From: Candidatus Paceibacter sp. | Lineage (GTDB): Bacteria; Patescibacteriota; Minisyncoccia; UBA6257; JAGOQP01 | Assembly: GCA_020724905.1 (NCBI GenBank) | Contig: DYGB01000005.1 | Span: 1-54,581, forward strand | DNA: 54,581 bases | Direction: 5' to 3' | Made by a program: the position numbers and the translations under genes | Notes under the pieces: generated by a model | Seen by the model: only the letters and a program-made list of their open reading frames with translations | The model's database searches: none | What the model was told of the DNA's origin: nothing | Shown here: piece after piece, positions 16,588-24,365 of the stretch | Layout: every line of letters starts with the position of its first letter | How positions within the stretch are numbered: position 1 is the first letter of the stretch

Positions 16588-16744
16588 AAAAATCGCCTCG
16601 TACTGTGGACAACTGTGTGGAAACATTTCCAATATAAAAATGGAAATGAAAAGAATAATTCAGAGGTGGGTCCGAGCTTACACCAAGACCTCCTGAGCAT
16701 AGAGTTATTCCAAAAAAGTGTGCCCACAGAACGAGACGATTTTT
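16588..16744 (+). ncRNA. Folded 157-nt element after pilB: structured RNA or small inverted-repeat insertion
   Basis: Immediately after the pilB stop, 16588-16608 pairs with 16724-16744 (19 of 21 positions), enclosing two internal hairpins. One is CATTTCC (16624-16630) with GGAAATG (16642-16648). The other is GAATAA (16653-16658) with TTATTC (16705-16710), which continues as TCAGAGGT with ACCTCCTGA. The closing stem ends in a T-run, like a terminator. There is no ORF. I could not match it to SRP RNA, 6S RNA or RNase P by conserved motifs. A miniature transposable element with 21-bp terminal repeats is an alternative. Confidence 0.5.
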
Positions 16745-16846
16745 AGAGTACAAAATAGAATATAGCATAAAGACATTTATTTGTCAAGTCTTTCTTTGTC
16801 TTAACGATATATGCCACAGTAAGCTATAATACTAAGTGTAAAATAT

Positions 16847-17836
16847 ATGTCAAGTAACCCTTCTAGAGAACAAGAGAATACAGAACAACCTCTTTCAGCA
16901 GAACAGGTGCTTCGTCCTAAGAACTTTGATGAGTATGTTGGACAAAAAAAGATAAAAGAGAATGTTCGTACAATGGTAACCGCTGCAAAACAGCGAGGAG
17001 AACCTGTTGATCATATGCTTTTTTATGGACAAGCAGGACTTGGAAAAACAACACTTGCAATGATTGTTGCTGATGCAATGGGATCATCACTACATACAAC
17101 AACGGGGCCAGCGATTGAAAAGTCTGCTGACCTGGCCGCTCTCCTTTCAAGTCTTGAAGAAGGGGATGTACTCTTTATTGATGAGATACACAGACTACAT
17201 AAATCGGTTGAAGAAGTGCTCTACCCAGCAATGGAAACACGGACTCTCCATCTTGTGGTTGGGAAGGGACCAACTGCACGAATGCTTTCTATAGATCTTT
17301 CTCCCTTCACTCTTATTGGAGCAACGACACGTATCGATATGCTCACCTCACCACTTCGATCACGATTTGGTGCAGTGTTTCGTCTTGATTATTATACGCA
17401 CGAAGATATAGAAAAGATTGTAGAACGGTCAGCACGATTACTGAACATAGAGATAGAACAAAAGGCTCAACAGAGTATCGCTCGTGCATCACGCTTTACT
17501 CCACGAACAGCAAACAGACTCCTTAAAAGAGTACGAGATGTTTCTCAAGTACTAGGAGAACAAGTAATCACCCAAGAGAGTGCACTTCGTGCTCTTGAGA
17601 TGTTTGATATTGATTATCTTGGGCTTGAAGATCATGACAGAAAACTTCTCTCTATTATTGAACACAAATTTAAAGGAGGACCTGTGGGGATAGCAACACT
17701 ATCCGCTGCACTTGGGCAAGACAAAAAAACAATAGAGGAAATTTATGAACCATTTTTGTTAAAGGCAGGTCTTTTACAAAGAACGTCAGGAGGAAGAGTT
17801 ATCACTGATCTTGCTCGTAAACATATTGATGAGTAA
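16847..17836 (+). CDS. ruvB: Holliday junction branch migration helicase RuvB
   Basis: RuvB is the AAA+ motor that drives branch migration with RuvA. The 329 residues carry Walker A GQAGLGKT near 61-68, Walker B LFIDEIHRL near 105, and sensor GATTRIDMLTSPLRSRF near 155. The C-terminal winged helix ends with LLQRTSGGRVITDLA. The length is normal. A TATAAT at 16825-16830 implies a leader of about 10 nt. A small lamin-tail protein follows after 13 nt. Confidence 0.96.
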   Translation: MSSNPSREQENTEQPLSAEQVLRPKNFDEYVGQKKIKENVRTMVTAAKQRGEPVDHMLFYGQAGLGKTTLAMIVADAMGSSLHTTTGPAIEKSADLAALLSSLEEGDVLFIDEIHRLHKSVEEVLYPAMETRTLHLVVGKGPTARMLSIDLSPFTLIGATTRIDMLTSPLRSRFGAVFRLDYYTHEDIEKIVERSARLLNIEIEQKAQQSIARASRFTPRTANRLLKRVRDVSQVLGEQVITQESALRALEMFDIDYLGLEDHDRKLLSIIEHKFKGGPVGIATLSAALGQDKKTIEEIYEPFLLKAGLLQRTSGGRVITDLARKHIDE

Positions 17837-17849
17837 ATAAACCCTATCC

Positions 17850-18341
17850 ATGTCTTTTATCTCACGCATGCTTCCAAATCCTCCTGGGTCTGATACAGAA
17901 GGTGAGTGGATTGAAGTATGTCTTGATATAGAGAGTCCTCTTTCACTCTATCTTTCTGATGAGTCAGGAGATAAGTCTCTTATCATAAGAAGAGAAACAG
18001 GAGAGTGTGAAAAACTATATAGAGGAGATACACATATCACACTGAATAATAATGGAGACAGTGTGTTTCTTGGTACACAAGAAACTATCCATGATGAGCG
18101 TTCATATGAATCAGTAAAAGAAGGAGAGATAGTTGTCTGTTCTGAAAGTAAAAGCAGTACAGAAAGCATACGGGAAGAGGCTCGTATTATCGGAGTAGAA
18201 GAACAAGTGTTGCAGGAAGGAACAACAACAAGTGACATCGTAATAACGGGCATATTTGTTGCTTGTTGCATGGTTGGTATTGTCCTTTTTTATCTCGTAA
18301 AAAACGGAGCTCTTTTGTTTTTAAAATCACTTGACAAATAA
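17850..18341 (+). CDS. Small lamin-tail-like protein with C-terminal membrane helix
   Basis: The 163-residue product opens with an LTD-like pattern (ISRMLPNPPGSDTEGEWIEV near residues 4-23, then LYLSDESG and THITLNNNGDSVFLG). It continues through an acidic linker and ends with one membrane helix (about 132-155). Lamin-tail domains are common on CPR surface and secreted proteins. No signal peptide is evident, so either the C-terminal helix is a tail anchor or the true start differs. It shares the strand with ruvB (13-nt gap). The final codons contain the -35 box of the following RNA promoter (18331-18336). The LTD call is by pattern only; the large protein at 24344 carries clearer copies. Confidence 0.6.
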   Translation: MSFISRMLPNPPGSDTEGEWIEVCLDIESPLSLYLSDESGDKSLIIRRETGECEKLYRGDTHITLNNNGDSVFLGTQETIHDERSYESVKEGEIVVCSESKSSTESIREEARIIGVEEQVLQEGTTTSDIVITGIFVACCMVGIVLFYLVKNGALLFLKSLDK

Positions 18342-18360
18342 TATGAGGGTTGTGTATACT
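18331..18360 (+). promoter_or_regulatory. Promoter for the leader RNA upstream of 23S rRNA
   Basis: TTGACA (18331-18336), an 18-bp spacer and TATACT (18355-18360). The -35 overlaps the last codons of the 17850 gene. Predicted start near 18367. Confidence 0.7.
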
Positions 18361-18366
18361 TCGTCC

Positions 18367-18456
18367 GTAATGATGTATAGAAAAGAATCTAAGACTATGT
18401 GCGGATGATACCCGATGTAGTATTCGTGTGTCCCGTCCGCCATGTGCGGATTTTTT
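18367..18456 (+). ncRNA. Leader RNA with alternative terminator/antiterminator helices before 23S rRNA
   Basis: An intrinsic terminator forms from TCCGC (18436-18440) and GCGGA (18446-18450), followed by TTTTTT. An identical 10-mer ATGTGCGGAT occurs at 18397-18406 and 18442-18451, so GTCCGC (18435-18440) can pair instead with the upstream GCGGAT (18401-18406), enclosing a GATAC/GTATT stem. These pairings are mutually exclusive. It could be an rRNA attenuator or a free small RNA of about 90 nt. A possible second promoter with TATAAC at 18531-18536 lies downstream. Confidence 0.5.
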
Positions 18457-18563
18457 ATTTCTGAAACGCCGAAACGAAAGAACATTACAAATATCATATA
18501 GTCTATTGCGGCCCAATAGAGTGTATGCATTATAACCATTGCATCACATACTCTATCTCCCAC

Positions 18564-18585
18564 TCACAACACTTCTAAAAAGTGG
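18564..18585 (+). other. 5' arm of the 23S pre-rRNA processing stem (3' arm at 22487-22508)
   Basis: The 22 nt at 18564-18585 are complementary to 22487-22508 at 20 of 22 positions, flanking the 23S gene: the classical RNase III processing helix. The 5' arm can also form a local hairpin (18552-18564 with 18581-18592), which may be a precursor fold. Confidence 0.75.
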
Positions 18586-19133
18586 AGATAGATGTATACA
18601 AGAAAATAAATTTTATAAGGGCGTAGGACGGATGCCTTGACACTGTATGGCGATGAAGGACGTGGCGTAGCTGCGAAAAGCCTCGGGGAGATGCGTAGCA
18701 ATCTTTGATCCGGGGATATCCGAATGGGGAAACCTAACATAGCAAACCTATGTTGTTCTGACACATAAGAGGTCAGAATGCGAACCTGCTGAAGTGAAAC
18801 ATCTCAGTAAGCAGAGGAAAAGAGAACGAAGTTATTTCCTGAGTAGCGGCGAGCGAAAAGGAAAGAGCCCAAACCATCTCTAATTTATTAGAGGTGGGGT
18901 TGTAAGATATATGCGTTTCTTGTCTATTGCTCAGTTTTCTGAGCAATGTGCAAGAAGAAAAGTTACAAATTTTTTTGTTAGCTGAACTTTGTGGAAACAA
19001 AGACCAGAGAGGGCGAACGTCCCGTAGGCGAAAACAAAAAAACTTTTAGTGTATATTCTTGAGTACTTCGAGGAATGCAACCCTCGGAGGAATCATCCCG
19101 TACTATCGGGAAAGGCTAAATACATACAGTGAT

Positions 19134-19172
<39 letters not shown>

Positions 19173-19895
19173 GGCCGGTGAGGCCGATGAAATAGAACCT
19201 GAAATCCTACGCTTACAAGGAGCGAGAGCCCGTTACTCTATTATTTCGGTAATAGAGGGGGTGATCGTGTGCCTATTGAAGAATGAGCCAACGAGTTTAT
19301 GTATATCCCTGTCTAAGCTTTACGGAGCGGAGGCAGAGCGAAAGCGAGTCTTAAAAGGGCGACTATGGGGGTATGCATAAGACCCGAAGCCAGGTGAGCT
19401 TGCCTTGGGCAGGGTGAAGTTTCGAGAAATCGAAATGGAGGCCCGAACCGGTTGATTGTGCAAAATCTTCGGATGACCTGAGGTAAGGAGTGAAAAGCTA
19501 ATCGAACCTGGTAATAGCTGGTTCTCTCCGAAATAGCTTTAGGGCTAGCGTCGTAGAAAAACATAATGGGGGTAGAGCAACTGGTTGAGAAGTAAAGGGG
19601 GAAACCTCGCCTTCTCAGTCAAACTCCGAATACCGTTATGATCGCTACGGCAGTCAGAACGTGGGGGCTAAGCTCCATGTTCGCGAGGGGAACAGCCCAG
19701 ATCGTAGTCTAAGGTCCCTAAATATATGCTAAGTGTGAAAGGTGGTAATCTGCCCCAGACAGGTAGGAGGTTGGCTTAGAGGTAGCCATCCTTTAAAGAG
19801 TGTGTAACAACCCACTACTAGATGGCAGATTGCGCCGAAAATTTATCGGGGCTAAGCATATTACCGAAGACACGGATACATAGACTTCATAGAGG

Positions 19896-20157
19896 AAGTC
19901 GCACATTAATACAAAATTGCGAGGGAGATTCTGTATTTCAGAAATACAGAAGAAGAAAGTACGTCTTTCATCCCTCGCCCGAAATTGCAGGGTGGAGAAA
20001 TTGGTTATCTCACAAGATCAAGTACATAAAGGATGGAAATACTATTCAATATAATGGCTGGTAGTCATATTTGATTTTGAGAATGGAGGTTCGAACCCTT
20101 CCCCTGCAACGAAGTGCTACAAGCACTCACAATTCTGGCGAAGAATTTTCTTCGCCT
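19896..20157 (+). other. 262-nt insertion at the tip of a 23S helix (H45 region)
   Basis: It is bounded by a perfect 17-bp helix, CATAGACTTCATAGAGG (19879-19895) with its complement (20158-20174). In E. coli this place (about nt 1200-1235) is a short hairpin. The insertion has a GCGAGGGA/TCCCTCGC stem (19919-19926 with 19971-19978) with two sub-hairpins, then the tRNA-like fold at 19986-20109, then GTGCT/AGCAC and GGCGAAGAA/TTCTTCGCC hairpins. It looks like a branched rRNA expansion rather than an intron: I see no group I core or splice-site logic here. Confidence 0.75.
19986..20109 (+). other. Initiator-tRNA-like cloverleaf embedded in 23S rRNA
   Basis: The 7-bp acceptor TGCAGGG (19986-19992) pairs with CCCTGCA (20102-20108). 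U8 is followed by a D-arm GAGA/TCTC with A14, GG18-19 and A21. The T-arm is GGAGG/CCTTC with loop TTCGAAC (20085-20101). The discriminator is A20109, with no CCA. The A11:U24 pair and the GGTGGAG and CCCTGCAAC ends resemble initiator tRNA-fMet. The anticodon arm is replaced by a 12-bp helix (20013-20024 with 20068-20079) and a 43-nt apical region. All positions are read directly from the sequence; origin from tRNA-fMet is inference. Confidence 0.7.
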
Positions 20158-21598
20158 CCTCTATGAAGTCTATGTGTGGTAGGAGAGCATTCTATATGTG
20201 CTGAAGCGGGATCCGCGAGGACCCGTGGAACGTATAGAAGAGAAAATGTTGGCATGAGTAACCGCAAGGGCGATGAGAATTCGCCCCCCCGAAAATCCAA
20301 GGGTTCCTCCGCAATGGAAGTCAGCGGAGGGTTAGGCGGTCCTAAGGCAATGGCGAAAGCCGCAGCCGATGGATAGCAGGTTAATATTCCTGCCCGTCAT
20401 TATGGTCCGATGGAGGGACGAGGTGTAGTATGGGAAGCGTCTTAATGGATTGGCGTCCTCAACTAAGGATTGCTGGATAGAAAATCTACTAGCGTATAAT
20501 CCAAGGGGAAAGGCGATACCTTCTTCGGAAGGTGCAGTTTCCAAAGCACATCTCTAAAAAAAGCTTCTAAGGATAACCATAGTGATACCGTACCGTAAAC
20601 CGACACAGGTGGATGAGGCGAGGAGCCTCAGGGGAACGAGTGAGTCATCCTCAAGGAACTCGGCAAAAAAGCGACTGTAACTTAGGGACAAAGTCTCCCT
20701 ATGGGTGCTTGCACCTATAGGGCGCAGCGAAAGTCTCTCTGGCGACTGTTTACTAAAAACACAGCTCCCTGCGAACTCGTAAGAGAATGTATAGGGGGTG
20801 ACGCCTGACCGATGCGAGAAGGTTAACGATTGGGGTGTATTGATTTCGGTCGATATGCTCACAGTCCGAAGCCCTCGTCAATGTCAGCCGTAACTATAAC
20901 GGTTCTAAGGTAGCGCATTTCCTTTCCGGGTAAGTTCCGGAGCGCACGAATGGCGTAACGACTGGAGAACTGTCTCGAGGATGAGCTCGGTGAAAATGCG
21001 ATTCCCGTAAAGACGCGGGATACCTGCAGTGGGACGAAAAGACCCCAGGAGCTTTACTGTAGCTTGATATTGGTATTAGTGTGTAACTGCGTAGTATAGT
21101 GGGGAGACGTTGAAGTTATGCTTTCGGGCATGATGGAGTCGACAGTGAAATACCCATCTTTTATATGTTAATATCTAACCGTACCGGTAAAAACGGTAGG
21201 GGACAGTGTCTGGCGGGCAGTTTCAATGGGGCGTTGTCCTCCCAAAAAGTAACGGAGGAGTTTAAAGGTCAGCTTGGTCCGGATGGAAATCGGACCTGAA
21301 GTGTAAAGGCAGAAGCTGGCTTAACGGCAAGACATACACGTCGCGCCGATGCGAAAGCAGAACTTAGTGACCCGACGGTAATATATAATGCTTTTTAAGT
21401 ATTATATTCTTCATAGGAAGGCCGGAGACAACGGATAAAAGCTACCCTGGGGATAACAGGCTGGTGAAGCCCGAGAGTTCATATCGACGGCTTCGTTCGG
21501 CACCTCGATGTCGGCTCACCCTAGCGCGGGGCTGAAGAAGGTCCCAAGCGTTTGGCTGTTCGCCAATTAAAAGGGTACGCGAGCTGGGTTTAGACCGT

Positions 21599-21854
21599 CA
21601 GCTTTAAAAAGCTGTGGCGGCTTTCTCGAGTAATCGAGATAGCAAAATCGACTCATATCGGTGAAGTCCTTTTATATAAAACCTGTATATATAAGGGTAA
21701 TACCGAGGGAAGTTAGAAAATATTCTAACCCCGTAGAGACTTTTCCTTTTATAAGGAAGGATGGAAACAGATCACTGTTCCATGAAACGTCGATCTCCTT
21801 ACAAATGTAAGGATGGTGGTATAGTCCATGCTATTGGTAACAATAGATAACATG
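21599..21854 (+). ncRNA. Group I intron 1 in 23S rRNA (E. coli ~2596 region)
   Basis: It interrupts the conserved GACCGU|CGUGAGACAG sequence of the peptidyl-transferase domain. The 5' exon ends in U (21598) and the intron ends in G (21854), as group I chemistry requires. Core elements are visible: an R-like GAGACTTTT and an S-like GGTATAGTCC, which give the P7 GACT/AGTC pairing. A GCGG guide segment near the 5' end can pair with the exon CCGU. The 256-nt intron has no ORF. Confidence 0.88.
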
Positions 21855-21916
21855 CGTGAGACAGGTTGGTCTCTATCTACTGCAGGCGTTGATGTTTGAG
21901 GGAAGTTGATCCTAGT

Positions 21917-22249
21917 AAGATTTGCTACTCTTTACAGTAATGTAAAGTGACAATGCAGCTAATAACGATGAAACCTTGTTTATTCTGTTCCGTTGATAGC
22001 CACAATTTTATGGTCCAATAAATTGTGGTACAATTAACTTGAGGACCAGAATTAAAACAAGACAATATCGTGGGAAGTTGCTTTCAACATAAAAACATGA
22101 AAGTTAACCCCGTAACGACTTGTTCTAAATGTTTTCACATTTAGACGGATAGATGTTTCTAAATGTCTATAATACGCTGCCACCCAACGATTCGTATAGA
22201 ATACAGGGTGAAGATATAGTCTGCGCACATAGTGATATGTGATTTCGTG
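21917..22249 (+). ncRNA. Group I intron 2 in the sarcin-ricin loop of 23S rRNA
   Basis: It splits CCUAGU|ACGAGAGGACC, the sarcin-ricin loop (E. coli ~2653-2656). The 5' exon ends in U (21916) and the intron ends in G (22249). The S element GAAGATATAGTCTGCGC is a textbook group I sequence and pairs GACT/AGTC with the R-like CGTAACGACTTG. It is 333 nt long, has no ORF, and is rich in AT hairpins. Confidence 0.9.
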
Positions 22250-22539
22250 ACGAGAGGACCGGATTGAACAAACCCCTGGTGTACCAGCTTTAGTGCCAAC
22301 TGAATTGCTGGGTAGCTATGTTTGGTAGGGATAAGCGCTGAAAGCATCTAAGCACGAAGCCCATCCCAAGATAAGACATCAAGAACCCTCGAAGATGACG
22401 AGGTTGATAGGCTTTAGGTGTACGATCCGTAAGGATCTTAGCCGAGAAGTACTAATAGTTCGGATTTTTTCTTGTTTGCATCTAATCCACTTTTTAGAGT
22501 TGTTGTGATCAATGCGTGATATGGTTGTTGTCAGTGATT

Positions 22540-22649
22540 TCCCGGTGATTTAGTGTAACGTGCACCACCTCTTTCCATTCCGAACAGAGAAGTGAAAGCG
22601 TTATACGCCGATGATACTCCCTCTTGGGGGAAAGTAGGCTTTGCCGGGA
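22540..22649 (+). rRNA. rrf: 5S ribosomal RNA
   Basis: Contains the universal CCATTCCGAACAGAGAAGTG block, GCCGATGATACTCCC, and GGGAAAGTAGG. TCCCGG and CCGGGA form the terminal helix, extended by TCAGTGA/TCACTGA outside it. It follows 23S by about 65 nt and is ended by the terminator at 22681. Ends are approximate. Confidence 0.93.
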
Positions 22650-22680
22650 GCTCACTGATAATAACCAACAAAGAAGAAGA

Positions 22681-22705
22681 CAGGCTTTCCGAGCCTGTTT
22701 TTTTT
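22681..22705 (+). terminator. rRNA operon terminator
   Basis: CAGGCT (22681-22686), loop TTCCG, AGCCTG (22692-22697), then eight T's. Confidence 0.9.
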
Positions 22706-22721
22706 ATGTACAATAGAAGAG

Positions 22722-23756
22722 ATGAGATTATTCAAGCAAGTTATTTTTGGAATTATTTTTGTCCTTATTGCAGGACTTATTATCTATGTGATAGTGAGCG
22801 CAGTGTTTTCTTCCGATCCATATCCTTCATATTGTTATGATGGGGTGCAAAATAGAGAGGAGGAGGGGATTGATTGTGGAGGGTTGTGCGTAGCATGTGA
22901 TGAGGAGATAAGTGATGTTCGTATTCTTGATAAAAAACTATTCCCTACAAATACAGGAACAGGACTTGTTGTTGAGATTCAAAATCCAGATACACAGAAT
23001 GCTGTTGCATCTTTTGCATACGAGATGATCTTAAAAGATATAGCGGGTAGTGGTGTTGATACAGTGGATGGTACTTCATTTCTCTATACAGGAGAGATAA
23101 AGCATCTTGTATTTCCTTCTCTTCCTTTTTCCTTTGGGACTATTACTTCAGTAGATATTGAAATACTGGATGTAAAGAAAGTTACAAAATCTGATTTTCA
23201 AAAACCAGATGTTATTACACGATCAGTTAGGGTACAAAAAGACCCAATTCGTGTAACAGGCTCTTTGGTGAATAATGAGGCTGTTTCATTTGATGACGTC
23301 ACTGTCTATGCATTGCTGTATAATCGAGCAGGGATGCTCGTAGGGGCATCAAAAACACATATAGATGATATTGAGTCACTTGAGACGGTACAGTTCAATA
23401 TTGTCTTTTCTCCAGATCTATCAATCCAAGAAGAAACGTCCAGTGTGACCGCTATATTTGAAGATACTATGCAGAGAGGTGATAGTGGTGAGGTAGTACG
23501 CATGTTACAAGGTATATTACGAGAATTAGGGCTTTTACAACGTGACCCTACTGGATTTTTTGATAGTATCACAGAGGATGCTCTTAAAGATTTTCAATTA
23601 GAGCATAACATAGCTCAAACAGGAATGTTGGATAATGAAACTCGTTTTATCTTAAATCAGACGCTCGTTAATAAAGAAAATTCAGATAGTGCTGACCATG
23701 TAAGTAAAAAAGTTGATCCAACAAAAACTAAGGTTTTTGTTGATATACAGAGGTGA
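22722..23756 (+). CDS. Membrane-anchored peptidoglycan-binding protein with Cys-rich DGVQN..DCGG..C motif
   Basis: A 344-residue envelope protein. One N-terminal membrane helix (about 6-27) is followed by a cysteine-rich calcium-loop-like motif (CYDGVQN, EEGIDCGGLC, ACDEE; about residues 40-65) often seen on CPR surface proteins. Beta-sandwich-like regions follow. A C-terminal PG_binding_1 domain (about 245-310) carries GDSGEVVRMLQGILRELGLL and FDSITEDALKDFQ. It probably anchors to the cell wall. TACAAT (22709-22714) lies 7 nt before the ATG, so the mRNA may be leaderless. It sits right after the rRNA terminator and no partner is obvious. Confidence 0.75.
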   Translation: MRLFKQVIFGIIFVLIAGLIIYVIVSAVFSSDPYPSYCYDGVQNREEEGIDCGGLCVACDEEISDVRILDKKLFPTNTGTGLVVEIQNPDTQNAVASFAYEMILKDIAGSGVDTVDGTSFLYTGEIKHLVFPSLPFSFGTITSVDIEILDVKKVTKSDFQKPDVITRSVRVQKDPIRVTGSLVNNEAVSFDDVTVYALLYNRAGMLVGASKTHIDDIESLETVQFNIVFSPDLSIQEETSSVTAIFEDTMQRGDSGEVVRMLQGILRELGLLQRDPTGFFDSITEDALKDFQLEHNIAQTGMLDNETRFILNQTLVNKENSDSADHVSKKVDPTKTKVFVDIQR

Positions 23757-23792
23757 TAGAAAAGATATCCACAAAGGAGAATATTTTTCTGA

Positions 23793-23881
23793 TATAATAA
23801 ATATGAAGTATGGGTGTTATGTGTAAAACTGAACACCTGATACCATGGTGAGTCGAACCCACAGTTTTTGTGGGTTTTTTA
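23793..23881 (+). ncRNA. Small RNA or attenuator leader before the 23895 operon
   Basis: TATAAT at 23793-23798 predicts a start near 23805. The RNA would fold GGTGTT (23813-23818) with AACACC (23832-23837), then a terminator AACCCAC (23856-23862) with GTGGGTT (23870-23876) and a T-run. The terminator ends 14 nt before the next ATG, so it either ends a ~75-nt small RNA or attenuates the downstream genes. No clear -35. Confidence 0.45.
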
Positions 23882-23894
23882 TTTTTAAAAATAT

Positions 23895-24365
23895 ATGTTA
23901 ACAAAAAAATCATACTATATAATAGCGGTCGTTGTAGTGCTACTAGTTATAGCTCTTGTGATAGGAGAAATAAATAATGAAAAAGAAGAATATGTAGAAC
24001 TTTTACTAGAGGAGGAGGGGCTTAGGAGTTCCGATTATATTGGAGGAGAAACTCCTCAGGAAACAATGGAGTTATTTATTGAATCACTTGAACAGAAAGA
24101 TTTTCTTAAAGCATCTCAGTATTTCGTAATGGGAGGTGATATACCTCAGGAAATATGGAGAGACTTTTTAGAAGAGGAAGAAGAAAATGGTACATTAGAG
24201 AATTTGATTTCTATATTACAGAGGGCTGAGCTATCAAATAGGGAGCTAGCAACAGAAAATTATAAAGAATTTATAACAAGGGATGAAGAAAGTGGAGAGA
24301 TACTATATTCATTTATTTTCTTTAAGAATGATGAAACGGGTGTATGGAAAATAGAAAGTATCTAA
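23895..24365 (+). CDS. Small membrane-anchored acidic protein, unknown function
   Basis: A 156-residue protein with one N-terminal membrane helix (about 7-24) and an acidic extracytoplasmic domain. The domain pattern (ETPQETMELFIESLEQKDFLKA, then SFIFFKNDETGVWKIESI at the end) recalls the NTF2-like/DUF4878-type fold, in which a helix pair precedes a beta sheet that ends on a WKI strand. This is a fold guess only. The end overlaps the start of the large secreted protein at 24344 by 22 nt, suggesting coupled expression and perhaps a shared envelope function. The operon may be controlled by the terminator at 23856. Confidence 0.6.
   Translation: MLTKKSYYIIAVVVVLLVIALVIGEINNEKEEYVELLLEEEGLRSSDYIGGETPQETMELFIESLEQKDFLKASQYFVMGGDIPQEIWRDFLEEEEENGTLENLISILQRAELSNRELATENYKEFITRDEESGEILYSFIFFKNDETGVWKIESI

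Noticed and set aside
16600-16620. DnaA-box-like TTGTCCACA (minus) as an origin
   Set aside because: A single copy with no cluster, no dnaA or dnaN, and no AT-rich unwinding tract; it is part of the folded 157-nt element.
16651-16712. SRP (4.5S) RNA
   Set aside because: The conserved GGAA loop and GGAAGCAGC segment are missing.
19822-20064. ORFs inside 23S rRNA (also 19313-19564, 20176-20376, 20554-20862)
   Set aside because: They lie across conserved rRNA helices and the tRNA-like fold, with no ribosome site; the rRNA explains the sequence.
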